Source: Liolophura sinensis (lineage: Eukaryota > Mollusca > Polyplacophora > Chitonida > Chitonidae). Taken from it: DNA of 64,000 nucleotides. Shown here one piece after another: positions 13,545 through 25,900 of the stretch. Positions within the stretch are counted from its first letter, which is position 1; each line of letters begins with the position of its first letter. Made by a program: the position numbers and the translations under genes. The notes beneath the pieces are model-generated. The model did no database searches and was not told the DNA's origin. It saw only the letters and a program-made list of their open reading frames with translations. The DNA lies in NCBI RefSeq assembly GCF_032854445.1, contig NC_088300.1:66562984-66626983 (forward strand). The letters are read 5' to 3'.

Positions 13545-13744
13545 AGTGTTAACTAAGGAACGTAGGCGGAAACCAAGGAAAAAATTGCAAAAGGTGAAAT
13601 AAAAACTAATACTGTGTGTTGCCCACAATATAGTATGACTCCTACTAACTAAAACTGCATTAGTTTGAAAGTGAAAAAGTAAAAGCGCCACTAGTATGCA
13701 TCAGGGGTTTAGACAAGATCCATCCATCTTATTCTCAGTCATCA

Positions 13745-13997
13745 TATGCTCGCACCTGAGTGTGTTTTCTGAGAGATCTGATGTGCTGTCCAATCGGAGG
13801 GAGTGAAACATTCTCACGGACAGGAGTTGTGTGTAAGTTACCTATGAAAGGCTCCGTTCTACTGGGTGATACAACTACCAATCAATGACGTTCACTCTAA
13901 ACCACTGTACGAGAAGCATCGCCACTACGGACGCCTGCACTATATCACAACGTGAATGGCCGTTTAGGTGTTTAGCCGAAGTATACACGTTGAAGAC
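13745..13997 (+). promoter_or_regulatory. Likely XDH promoter and 5' UTR region
   Basis: The 250 bases before the proposed XDH ATG include a CCAAT box at 13790-13794, about 205 bases upstream of the ATG. No clear TATA box is seen. The transcription start cannot be placed from sequence alone. Confidence 0.35.
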
Positions 13998-16900
13998 ATG
14001 GAGCTGTTTTCAGCCAACGATCTGATCTTTTACGTAAATGGACGAAAGGTAAGGTTTGTGGAGCAACCTTATAAAGGCAGTTTAATATGTATAGGGTAAA
14101 TTGGATAATATGGACCCCTTAAGCTTAAAGCCAGTTTTGTCAACGACACCAGATCCAGCTGAGGTGAATGTAATCCCTATATTTACCTTGTGGCATTAGG
14201 TATACCTACTGTATCAGAGGGCAATGAAACTTTAATGTAGCTTTATGTACGACCAGAGGAAAATTTTGCCACAGGTGTCCAGGTTCCCCACAGACTTGTT
14301 TGAGTAATATGGACACTTTGTGTGGCCATATTACCCCAAATGAAAAAGCACTGGGACCGATTCTACAAACCCATTTGAGACTTCAGTCAAACTTCCGAAG
14401 ACGATTTTGTTCCTTATTTTTGGTTATATAGATTCAAATTTTAACCACCTCATCGAGTTTATCTTACGACAAATCTGGCAAAATGTTAACTTCTATTACT
14501 AAAAATGAAATATTCTGACGAGGTTTCAAAAATTGACATGTCAGAATTGGCCTTGTAGAACCCTCCCCTGGAATAGTAATTGAAAAAGGAAGACGTTGTA
14601 ATTCAGCAAATGTGAGAATAAGATTTGATTCAGGTGTTGTGCCTTTACCAAACAGGCTCCAGGATATGTGCATAGACCTCATTATTGGTAGGGTGCTGAA
14701 TTTCGAAGGTGAAAATCTGAGTTCAAATCCTGGTATGCGGAGTACCTACATGCAGAGTATATATTATTTCTTAAACCATTACATTTACGGAAAATTTAAC
14801 CATTCTTACATGTATATAGGAGGTGGGTTTCCAATTCATAGCATTCCGGCCTATTTTCAATTGACCCATGACCATTTTGTTAGCTTGTTTAAAAAAAAAT
14901 TGATGAAGGGCGGCGTTTGCGGCTAATTTCATATTTTCGAGAGCTCATGCCTCGCCCCCTTTTGCCCTTTTATGTATAGGCCTATTACCGGTCGTACCAT
15001 CTATATAAAAAACATTTATTGCGATTAAATTGGCTGAAGCAAACATAAAGATGGCCTATAGTTGATAAAAAGGATCAATTTTTCGTGAAACAAGCAAATT
15101 ACGGAACACTTAAGCATGAATGTCTTGACTTAACAGCAGCGATTTAAGACTGTAAGTTAGCCATTGCCATTACTTTGCACTTTTATGCCGGAAGATTGTT
15201 GCCTGTACCACAACATGACATGAATAAATGTCAACCGAAATGCTCCATGGACCCTTTTCGTTCGGCGAGTCCCACATCAGGTTAATTAATTACAGAGATC
15301 AGACGGATGACGTCGATTTGACATCGATTCTCACCTTATTTAACAAGTCTGCATGTGTCGAGGATGTCTATATTTCACTCGTTGATTATAGTGCAGGAAC
15401 GTAACTTATAGGCCAATGCCATGCAGTGATCTGCAGGTTATTCTTAGTTCCGCTTTGATTGCAACTGTTCACATAACCAACTTGATGATCTAATGCAATT
15501 ACAGGATGAATATAGAGCCCCTAACCCGACCACTGTTTTCTTAACTCAAGCTGGCCGTCGCCAGAAATGGCACTTACCTATAAGGCATCCTGTTTAAGAA
15601 TTCCCAGAGGCGTATGTGACATTCACTTGTTACGCAATTATACATGTCCAAGGAGAATTCATTAAATCCTAATCATACGTACATTTCAGACTAATCTATG
15701 CATACACATATGCCTTTGTATAAGCCAGGGTTAGCCTGGTTTAATACCGGTTCACAAACTGTAGAAGGTCTTTACATAGACACCTTGAGTTTACACGGCT
15801 TAAAACGTATCTCGTATTATACAATAAGACCATTGTACCGGTACCAACCGTGATATTTCACATTTCACGCTCGATTGTGGTTTGGACAGCAGTTATCAGC
15901 AGAATTTCTGCGATTGATTACGTCCTTGCCATTATGATATGAATGATATACCAGTCATAATGCAGCTGATAAATGCATTACACGGCCCTGGGCTGGGTGG
16001 TACAGGATTTACCAGGTGAACTGAGTTTTGTACGAAGGAGAATGAGTACAGCCTGGCTGGCCTGATAAATCCTGTATCACCCAGCACAGGGACATGTAAC
16101 GTATAGATATATCAGTAATGCAGGTTTAGGCCTGGAATGGACTTTCTTGAAAAAGAAAAGAATACTAGAAATACTAGAATAAAAAAGAAGAAAGTGACAA
16201 GACATAGTGCTATATCGTTAGTGAAATTCTGGATTTTGACCACATGATAGCCTGATAAATCATATCGTGGGGAAAATCAACGAATGTACAGCTATATAAG
16301 CACTATATCTCAGTGTGTCGGTAAAAGGACAAACAATGCATTTTTGGTGAAATTCTTTTTGTATATTTAGAAACAAATGAAAAAGAACCATAAGAAAGGT
16401 AGTCCATGAGCATTGTATTGTCATTGCACGATTGAAATTATCAATATATTCAGTTCTTCTGCTGTCCATTATTTTTTCGTCATACATCGTATCTCCTCAA
16501 AAATATGATGGGACATCTCACAAGCAGTGTATAAGTAAATATATACTATATAGGACGCCAACCTATTGTGAAGGTCTATATACTGTCATCAGTAAATGCA
16601 TATTCTATGGCTTGTTGAGATCCTTTTGCCCAGAAAGCAAGATGTCAAGTGGAAATTGTTATAAAGATATAAAATATTTGTCATGGATGGTTCGCTTATT
16701 TCGTTCCGTTCATCATCGCATGTTCGTTCATTTGACTGTGAAAGGGACTTCTCCTCACAAATGTGGCGCAACTGTTAAGCCGTGACCTGGATTTCCGGTT
16801 TGCGCTACCCAGATGGAATTTCTCCAGTAACTTGATGATTTCATCCAAATCGGTGTCAACAGAATCCTCTTTCAAAACATCACCATGTGCTGGTTTAAGA

Positions 16901-19900
16901 TCATCGTTTTCGAAGGCCATCCTGTTTTGTGCGCGGAAGACGTTTATCATTTGGCGTTCTTCTCTCACTCTCTCAGATGCCTCGCTGATATGAAAATCAT
17001 GCAATTTTCTGATGATGTCACCGATGACGTCATCAGCTGGATGGTAAATCTCCTTGTTGTCTGTGCTTGCTCCTGGGGCCTCGTCATCACCATACCTTCT
17101 GCGGGCTAAAACCTCCGCACGTCTTTGATTCCTCTCTAGGCGTTGTGCCAAATTCATCCGCCTCAGAATTCTCTGTCTCTCACTTTCTGGTGCTTCAGCG
17201 TTGTTATTGGCCTCTCGTGCGGGCCCATGTGTGGCCCTTCCAGCGCCCAAGCCCAGAGTGGCAATCCTGTCGAGGATAGAGTTTTCTTGTGCAACATTCA
17301 CCCCAGTACCTCTTTGCCCTCTGGACCCGCCATTGCGTCTCGGGTATATCCTGGCCTGTTTCCGGCGTCTGCCGATGACGGCTTGGTTTTTAAAATGACC
17401 GCCATTTTTGGCAACAGGTACCTTTTGGGAAATACCCTGGGGGAAAACGAAAAAGATGATGAAGCGATACATTTTGTTGAATATTTGAAGCAAGGAAAAT
17501 ACAAGTAAAATCAACGGATTGAACCTATGTTTAAAACTTTCCTGGAACACGTTTCCTGCCTGGCTCACCACCGATGTTTTAATGGATTGGTGTTCGGCCA
17601 AAGGCCAACCTGTGCTCAAAATTTCAACCAAATCCCTGCATAACATTACCCACAAAGATAAAGACAAATAAACGCCGGCAAATAACATAACCACATTGTC
17701 AGATCATATTACACTGAAAACTTGAAGTTACTGACTCCACTGATTTTTTAAAGTTTATGTGATCTTCATCCTTATCATTAAAGGGTATCAAACAAAACCG
17801 CTTAAATTATCTTTTATATTTATTATTTTTAGTGTCAAAACTATTGTCCTCGAAACAATGTTCTTGTCTACTACAAACTTTTGTGGAAAGAATTTGCTTT
17901 GTTTAAACATTCAAAAACTTATCTTAAGTTCACTTTCCTGTGTTTGCGCTTACACTATCATCATACAGGCGACATGAAACGTCGTCAATTGTACTGACAA
18001 AGTATACGTTAAGCTCGCAATCTACTCAGCTTTGAAACTTATCCACAGGGTTAAGTTGAATGTATGAAGTTTTATGAAAGCATTTGTGATTCCGAAGACA
18101 GATTTATGTAAGTATGCACCATGAGTGTAAACTCGCGGCTGGCGTAATGTTCTTGACATGACGTTGTGAATACAAGCTGTGTTAACGTAAACCTCCGCTA
18201 CAGCTAAATGTTAAATCTTGTAGGCCTATCCCACCTAAATATTCCGTCATACTCAGCTCCAGTCAAAACTTCAAGTTTTGTGCTAATACCACAGCTTATG
18301 ACTTACCTCCATGTCATCTCTCTCAGATCTGTATTGTCTTGTGTTTTTTTCCATTGCAATGCAAAAATTCTCTTCAGCATCGGAAAATAAAAGCGTGGCT
18401 CACAATTCTGATTGCCTTTGCTAACATCACAATGGTGTGACGTCACTAAGGCCTTTGTGACACTGGGTCAAGCTGATCCCTTTGTGACGTCATCGTCGCC
18501 ATAATAGATCTATTTTCCACGTTTGTGATGTTGGTGAGTGGAGATAAACCCCATCCTGGGTAAAGCTGTTCATCGAATGAGTGAGTGAGTGCTTGGAGTT
18601 ATACGCGATACGTCTTACTCAACAATTTTTCATTCATGTGACGATGAAGGAGTCATTAGAGTGCATGTAATGTCCTTCCTTGTTGGAGAAGAGCCAGAGC
18701 CATTATACTGATACGGGTTAACCAGTCGTTGTTTTCCCATTTATACTGAACGACAATCGAGGAAGCTACAACTTCCTCTTTTAAAGTATTATGTGTGACC
18801 CTACCCAGGATTGACCCAGGATCTCCCGCCCTCGAGCAGTTTATTGAGCAGTATTTCTTCTTATACATCGGGGAGGCTGGAGACACAACAGAAAACGTGT
18901 AGGTTCAAAATAAATACATGCAGTTTCCATCCTAGAGTGGAATCTTTCTGGCTGGTCGGGCTATTGCTTTAAGTCAGAGGATTTATCACGTACCATGGCG
19001 AGTGGCGGTGCATGGTGTAATCTCGGCAGCTTTGAAATTTGTTCAAAAGGTTAAATTCTCTACTCCGTCAGTCGATTCCTTTGATTTTGTACCTTCGGTT
19101 GTTCTATCGTCATGCTCTTCCACATTTGCACCGCTGTATACTTGCACTGCCCGTAAGGACATTGGCAAAGTACTAGTATATGCAGTACTGTCTAGTGACA
19201 GTAACAAATAGTAGGACTACTTGAGATAGACATAAGGCATATAGTTTGCCGTATTCATGTGTCTAACCGACTTTTCAAGTTAAAAATACACTTATCTGTT
19301 TTATAGGCTGCCTGAATCTTGAAAAAGTGTCCAGTATCCATTGATTATAACGTGTGTGGAATATCAAGGCCTTACGTTTCGAATAATCGCGAATTTTGGA
19401 CATTTTTCATTTTTCTCGATCACGCCGAAATCACAAATCCGCACGAGATCAGTCGAACCTGGTTACAAATCGGAACGAGGTCGCATTATACATTGCACTA
19501 CACCAGATCTACGTCCTAATTTTGTTTCCCTTGATGTAAATAAGTTTCAGAGGGTGTTCACATGAGTTAGGTGTCAATCGTGTTCTCCTGTAAATTATGT
19601 AAGTCTAAACCATCCTTAAAGGACGTTCAAGGTTAACAATCCCCAAACCAATTTCCAAAATAAAGTTTGAACTCAAACCATGGAAACCAAAACAACTATG
19701 GAAGTACATATAAAGTAAAGAAAAAATAAGTAAGATGGAGTCATGTAAAGGGAAGCAATCAGCAGTTCCAAATGGTACTGGAAAGACACAAAGAATGTTC
19801 TTAGTGCGTAAATTTAATCATGAGTATGTCTAGGGTGCTCGTGAGAGTCAAATAGTAACGCTAAACAATCCATCTATAACTTTCGCCCTTGCTTGTGATG

Positions 19901-22900
19901 TGACTATATTTTGTTCATAGCAAGGAGATACAACAGAGCGTGTCCCATCGTACTAATGAAGCATTTTATCTCGAATTCAGGGCAAGTGAATGCATTCTTG
20001 ACCATCAGAGGTTGAGTTGCGGCACTTCACTGGTTAAGTGGGTTATCCCTTAAATGGACATGTCATCTATGCTTTTCTTTAGCTCATACGTACTTAGCAA
20101 TATATGCATTTGCCGTGAAATTCTGTTCACCGAACCCAAGTGTTATCCCTGTTATCCCTGTACCATTTTGCCATCGAGTTATTATAGAACCATATATCAA
20201 ATTGGGGTCATCGCCTACTGATTTATACTGATTCATCTCTGTGCTATATGTATGGATAGATACATTTTTACTAACTCGACTATTGCATAATCGTTTTTGT
20301 CTGATTTTCACGCAGATTATTGAAAAGGATGTTAACCCCGAGACCACCTTACTGCAGTATCTACGAAATACACGTATCCGTTTTGATAGTTCTCTATACC
20401 ATCTGCTTCTAGGTTTAAAAGAAACTGAGAAACAGGAGCTCTATAAATTTTGCACTTGGAATCTGTGTACTTCACTACCTAATCACACAACAGGGGAACT
20501 CCGTGGTCGAGTTGGTTAGCACGCTAGCGCGGCACAATAAACCAGGAGCCTCCCACCAATGCGGTCGCTGTGTATTCAATTCCACCTCATACTGACCTCC
20601 TCTCCGGCCGGACGTGGAGAGGTTTGCCAACAACCTGCCGATGGCCGTGGGTTTCCCCCGGGCTCCACCCGTTTTCTTCCCACCAAAATGCTGACATGAA
20701 ATATTCTTGATGGCATGGGGACTGTTGCTATGACTGAAATGATGTTGAAAGCAAACTCTGAAAGAACAAAGAAATAAAAAAAAGAAGGAAACAAACAAAA
20801 AACAAAGCTAAACAAATAATAACCAAGCTGCTGTATTAAAACTGCGCCGTGTTTATATTGATTTTTTTTTTGATTGGTGTTTTACGCCGTACTCAAGAAT
20901 ACTTCACTTATACGACGGCGGCCAGCATTATGGTGGGTGGAAACCAGGCACAGCCCGGGGGAAACCCACGACCATCCGCAGGTTGCTGACAGACCTTCCC
21001 ACGTACGGCCGGAGAGAAAGCCAGCATGGTGTTTATATTGCCTCAGGCTCGTATTTTTCGAACGTCTTAAGACTTAAGAAAATTTTCAAACACAGCTTTA
21101 TTTTAGAAACTTTAAAATTTCAAACTCTTTAAAACTCTTTCGTGTTCGGAGTTTGGCTTTTCTAAGACTTTGACTTTTTTAAGTCTAAAGTTTCTCGATA
21201 AATACCGGCCATAAGCTTTAAAGGTTCAGGAGCATTTGTCTTTTACACCTTCAAAAAGACTTTCAAACATTTAGACAAAAATGTGAAAACAAGGACAAAA
21301 ACCTAAAAAGTCTGTTGTTCAAGAAATTAGAGACTAAACTCTAGACGAAGTTCAGACACAGCCTTTGATCTGTAAATTGCACACATATCACGGATACTGC
21401 ACAAGCAGGCTCCTGGCATGTGGTAATCTCAAACATGTCACGTATGTCCCAAAGGCTCATGTGTTCTTAAACTTGCACACACACAAAAAAGACAGACTAA
21501 AGGTGCATTGTGATTATGCATTACATATTCCATACTGTTACAAACGTTTTGGACGTGAAAGACTCCTGAACCGGTTCAGTCGTAGATCACTCGTTTCCTT
21601 GACAACGACTTCACAGTCCGCCTGACGGGAAGTAAACTTGGGTGCGGAGAGGGAGGATGTGGGGCGTGCACGGTAATGGTGTCCCGCTACGACCAGCAAA
21701 ACAACAAAATATTGTATCCTTTATCCTAGGTTGACGGTCATTTCCTCACTTATAGCCCACATATATTCACTTTTAAGATGACTGAAGAAAACTGCCAAGT
21801 ATGCACGTAATAGAGACCTTTAGCTAGAAGTTAGAAGTTCAGCTTGTGACTTGTGACTTCAACAAGAATAGGTAAACTATTTGTACTTCCATGTTCCAAG
21901 TTAGAAGTTTCATCTTGTAACTTCTAACTAATGGTTTCTTCCGTTACTCCTCTGTTACTAAATAGATTGGTATAAATTAGATACAAATTCAGTTTTACCT
22001 AACAGAATATACACTCCTCTCCACAGTCCACATTCAAATACTAATTGCTAATTCGATTACTTATATGGTGCCATGAAGGATAAGAAATTCTGTGGTTCTA
22101 GCTAAACGACACGGAAACAGAAAGGGTAAACACAACTTTATTCGGATTTCCTGTTGTTGTAAGACAGAATGGTGATTCTCTGACCTGTCACCCTCTATCT
22201 GCTTGTGTGCTAGAGAGTGTTAAGATCTCACTAAGTGTAATATAACTGTGTCCATGTAGCCTAAACTTTTACTTTGGTCCTCGTTAACTCAGATGGTTAA
22301 CGCCCATGGTTAAGTTACATGTAATCCGTAGCTTGTAATCAGTGGGGCTCATTTTCGACGCCAGCAATGATAAACCTGACTGAAAGTGAAAAAAAAAAAC
22401 ATTGATTACAATATTAAACCAAAAAATACCTTTTCTTCTCCGAATCAGTGTGTTGGATCTAGCAATTTAAGTATTAGGCGGATTCCGTTATACTGTTCAT
22501 TCACAAAAAAACATCACACGCCAATTGTCTGTTGTGTACATTTTAATAAATTCAAAATTCTTCCTGAACATCTGTGCCAGGAATTATGCTGTGAATGCGT
22601 GCCTGGCACCCATATGTTCTTTACATGGTCAGGCTGTCACCACCGTGGAGGGAATCGGAAGTCTAAGGAAAGGCCTTCACCCTATTCAGGTCAGTATAAC
22701 CTGCGTCGACAAATCTTATACCATATTTTTAGTGTCAATTTTCAGTGGCATTTCACTTGTTGGTCATTGCATTTGTATGCAGACTTTTCCATTGAACACT
22801 TGTTATAAGTGTAGGGCCCCAAACCATGTCACTTTTTGTTTCCACCCCTGTTCTCTTTGTTTTTGGTGGTGTATTCATTCAGGAACGTCTGGCAAAGTTC

Positions 22901-25900
22901 CACGGTAGTCAATGCGGATTTTGTACCCCCGGGTTCGTGATGTCCATGTACGCTCTCCTCCGAAACCAGCCTGTCCCCAGTATGAAGGACATCACCCAGG
23001 CCTTAGAAGGTAAGCTATAAGATAGTGTATGAGCCTTCATTTTAGTTTCCTGTAAGTGACATTGTTAGCAGTTAGCGCTCAAAGAGATGGATCCCATTGT
23101 GTCCAAGCCCCGATAAAGCATAGACAATGTTAGCCTTTAATGCTTGTAGCTCTTCCCCAATATGTTCACTGACCAATAAGGCTAAGAACCAGTCGTGTCA
23201 AACCCCTGAGAAAGCATATAGAGAATGTTGACTTTTAATGCATACAGCTCTACCCCGACACGTTTACTGACCAATAAGACTTGGGACCAATCGTGTCCAA
23301 TCCCTGATAAAGCATAACATCTCATTTTAATGTATGTTGTAGCGCCACCCAACCCGTTCATTACTGAGTGAGACTTGGAAGCAATTATGTATAACATCTG
23401 AGAAAGAATATATAGAGATATTTGTGGTTAACGGTCAAACTATGGGGTCACCTACATATGTTAGTAGGCTAGGAGCCTTGATGGACACTCAACATTGACG
23501 TGAAGCCAAGCCTTCTGGAAATATTGCCAACTGGTGCTGTCGGAATAAAAGCTATGTTCACAACAGAGCAAAAATGGTCCTATATTTTCCGAAAATGAAC
23601 GAAAGGACCCGAAATTCCAACTTGATCCGTAACATTTTATGGTTAAGCCATATCCCGTGGTTCATTTCAAAATAAGTAATCGCTTTGACGATAGTACAGC
23701 CGGTCAGGCAATTCACGACATACTAGTAATAGTCGTCTAATACAACACTTGTCAATTACTCTCCATTTGACTGTTTAAATGACGACTAGAATTGTGCGTC
23801 TGTTCCTCCATAAGCTTTGAATACAAACGCTCTTATCAAATTAACGACATTGAATATTGATAAGCTTGGCTAATATGTACAGAAAATCCCCTACTTTCTT
23901 GGAATAGTAAAGATTATCTATGCTTTAAGATTAAGTCTTTCTGGCATTTTTGGAAATTTCTCTTCCATAGTCTAATGCATGCTCATTTTAATAGCACATA
24001 TATGTTTCAGAGTTTGTGATGATAATTCCGTCAGTTAAAGTTGTCTTTACAAATGTGACCGTGATTTGGATAGATTTGCATAAATGATTGACCTGAACGG
24101 TCTGCTGATTATCTTTGAATTGCAAATAACTAATTTTTTACTTTAGGACTAAAAATTCTTTTGATACTGCACGCCTTATATTCAGTGAGCATCTGATTAA
24201 TTTACCCTCAGGTAATCTCTGCAGATGTACAGGTTATAGACCTATACTAGACGGCTTCCACACATTCTCACAGGTAAGTTCCTGTTAAATTCGTAAAATA
24301 CTCAAATATTTTTATGCAACTTTGTGAATGTCATGTGGACATCCAGATTTGCATCTGACCATGGGTGAATGTGCCTGTTTGTCCTTGCGCGTGCGCCGTA
24401 ATGTTCTTACCAAGATATCTCAAAAATGAATGGCATAACTTTCCCCTCGCAATGACGACTCTGTTCCTAGCTGGACTGACCATTGTTCTTTGGCAATGGA
24501 CGAGTAATACGCCATCAGTTTGCCCACAAAACGTCATCACAAAGATAGGAATGAACAACAGGCAACACAGCTTAGACCAGAGTTACCTAAGGACTGAAAA
24601 GTTTCCCATGAGTAAGACCGCTAAGATTTGGTAAACACTTTATAACCTGTTTCCATGGTCGGATTAGTTTTAAAGAACATTGCCTTAGTTTGATTTATTT
24701 TATTTATTTATTTGATTAGTGTTTTACGCCGTACTCAAGAATATTTCACTTATACGACAGCGGCCAGCATTATAGTGGAAGGAAACCGGACAGAGCCCGG
24801 GGGAGACCCACAACCATCCGCAGGTTGCTGCAGACCTCCCCACGTACGGCCGGAGAGGAAGCCAGCATGAGCTGGACTCACAGCGACCGCATAGGTGAGA
24901 GACTCCTGGGTCATTACGCTGCGCTAGGACGCTAACCGACTGAGGCCTTATTTTTTAAATTTTTTACCAGATTATACAAAGCTTGTAATTTCTCTTAAGT
25001 TTGGTGTGTTTCTTGATGTTCACCATAGCTGTAAAGTCGGGGAGCATGTGAAAAGAATTTTTCTAAATACTTAGCCATTATACTATATAGTTCCGTTTGA
25101 GAAAAAATACACCTTAACGTCTTACTAAACAATATTTCATTTGTAGTCAACTTGTAGTCAATTTATTGGTTGTGTTAACAGTCAAAAAAGTTAACGTGGA
25201 TACACATATGGAACGTTCCGTAGATTAATAAAATATTATAAGAATAGTGTCGACATTACTATTTTTGTGCAGAAAATCTATACAAATAAAATAATAATAT
25301 TTGTAAATTTGTGTTATCATTGTACGCGTTTATTTATTTATTTATTTATTTGATTGGTGTTTTACACCGTACTCAAGAATATTTCACGTATACGACGGCG
25401 GCCAGCATTCTGGTGGAAGAAACCGGCCAGAACTCGAAGGAAACCCACGACCATCTGCAGGTTGCTGACAGACCTTCCCCACGTACGGCCGAAGAGGTAC
25501 GCGTTTATTAGGTGTACGAAATTTAGCTTTAAACGCATTGTGTCCGCCAAAGATTTGCTGGAATTTATAGTTCCCGATGGTCCAACCGAGATGGATTGAT
25601 TGACTGTTGTTTAAGGTCATACTTCACTTATAGCAATGGCCGTGTGTTTTAGTATGCCAGAATACCAAATAAATCAAGTCGGCGTTCCCTATGGATAGTC
25701 CATTATCCACCGTGTTAATTGATAATATGTAGTCCAAGATATTTCAGTTTCCCCTTATACACACGATTGATATTATTTGGGTGTACCTCTCCCATTGCTA
25801 CTGTACCGTGAATAAACAGTTTTACATTCAAGAAATTCCTTTGTGACTTTCGTCTTCAGTGTGACACAAACAAAAACCAGTGTTGCCGAAGGGAGGTAAC

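Larger units (their letters stand above)
14049..20315 (+). other. XDH intron 1 (6.3 kb)
   Basis: Its donor is AAAG|GTAAGG and its acceptor CACGCAG|ATT, both phase 0. It holds the antisense 330-codon frame, a long hairpin near 16 kb, a CRE-like pair near 18.4 kb and a minus-oriented SINE-like copy. The remaining sequence shows no recognisable gene. Confidence 0.8.
13998..24273 (+). other. XDH: XDH exons 1-6: N-terminal two-[2Fe-2S] domain
   Basis: Residues 1-168. The plant-type ferredoxin motif [13 protein letters not shown] is in exon 3, with its fourth Cys in NACLAPICS (exon 4). The second cluster uses CGFCTPG (exon 5) and [10 protein letters not shown] (exon 6). All eight cluster cysteines known for the family are present, so electron relay from molybdenum to FAD should be intact here. 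Confidence 0.92.

Noticed and set aside
20137-20162. TGTTATCCCTGTTATCCCTG resembling a homing endonuclease site
   Set aside because: It is a simple 10-bp direct repeat with only partial likeness; no endonuclease or intron is nearby.
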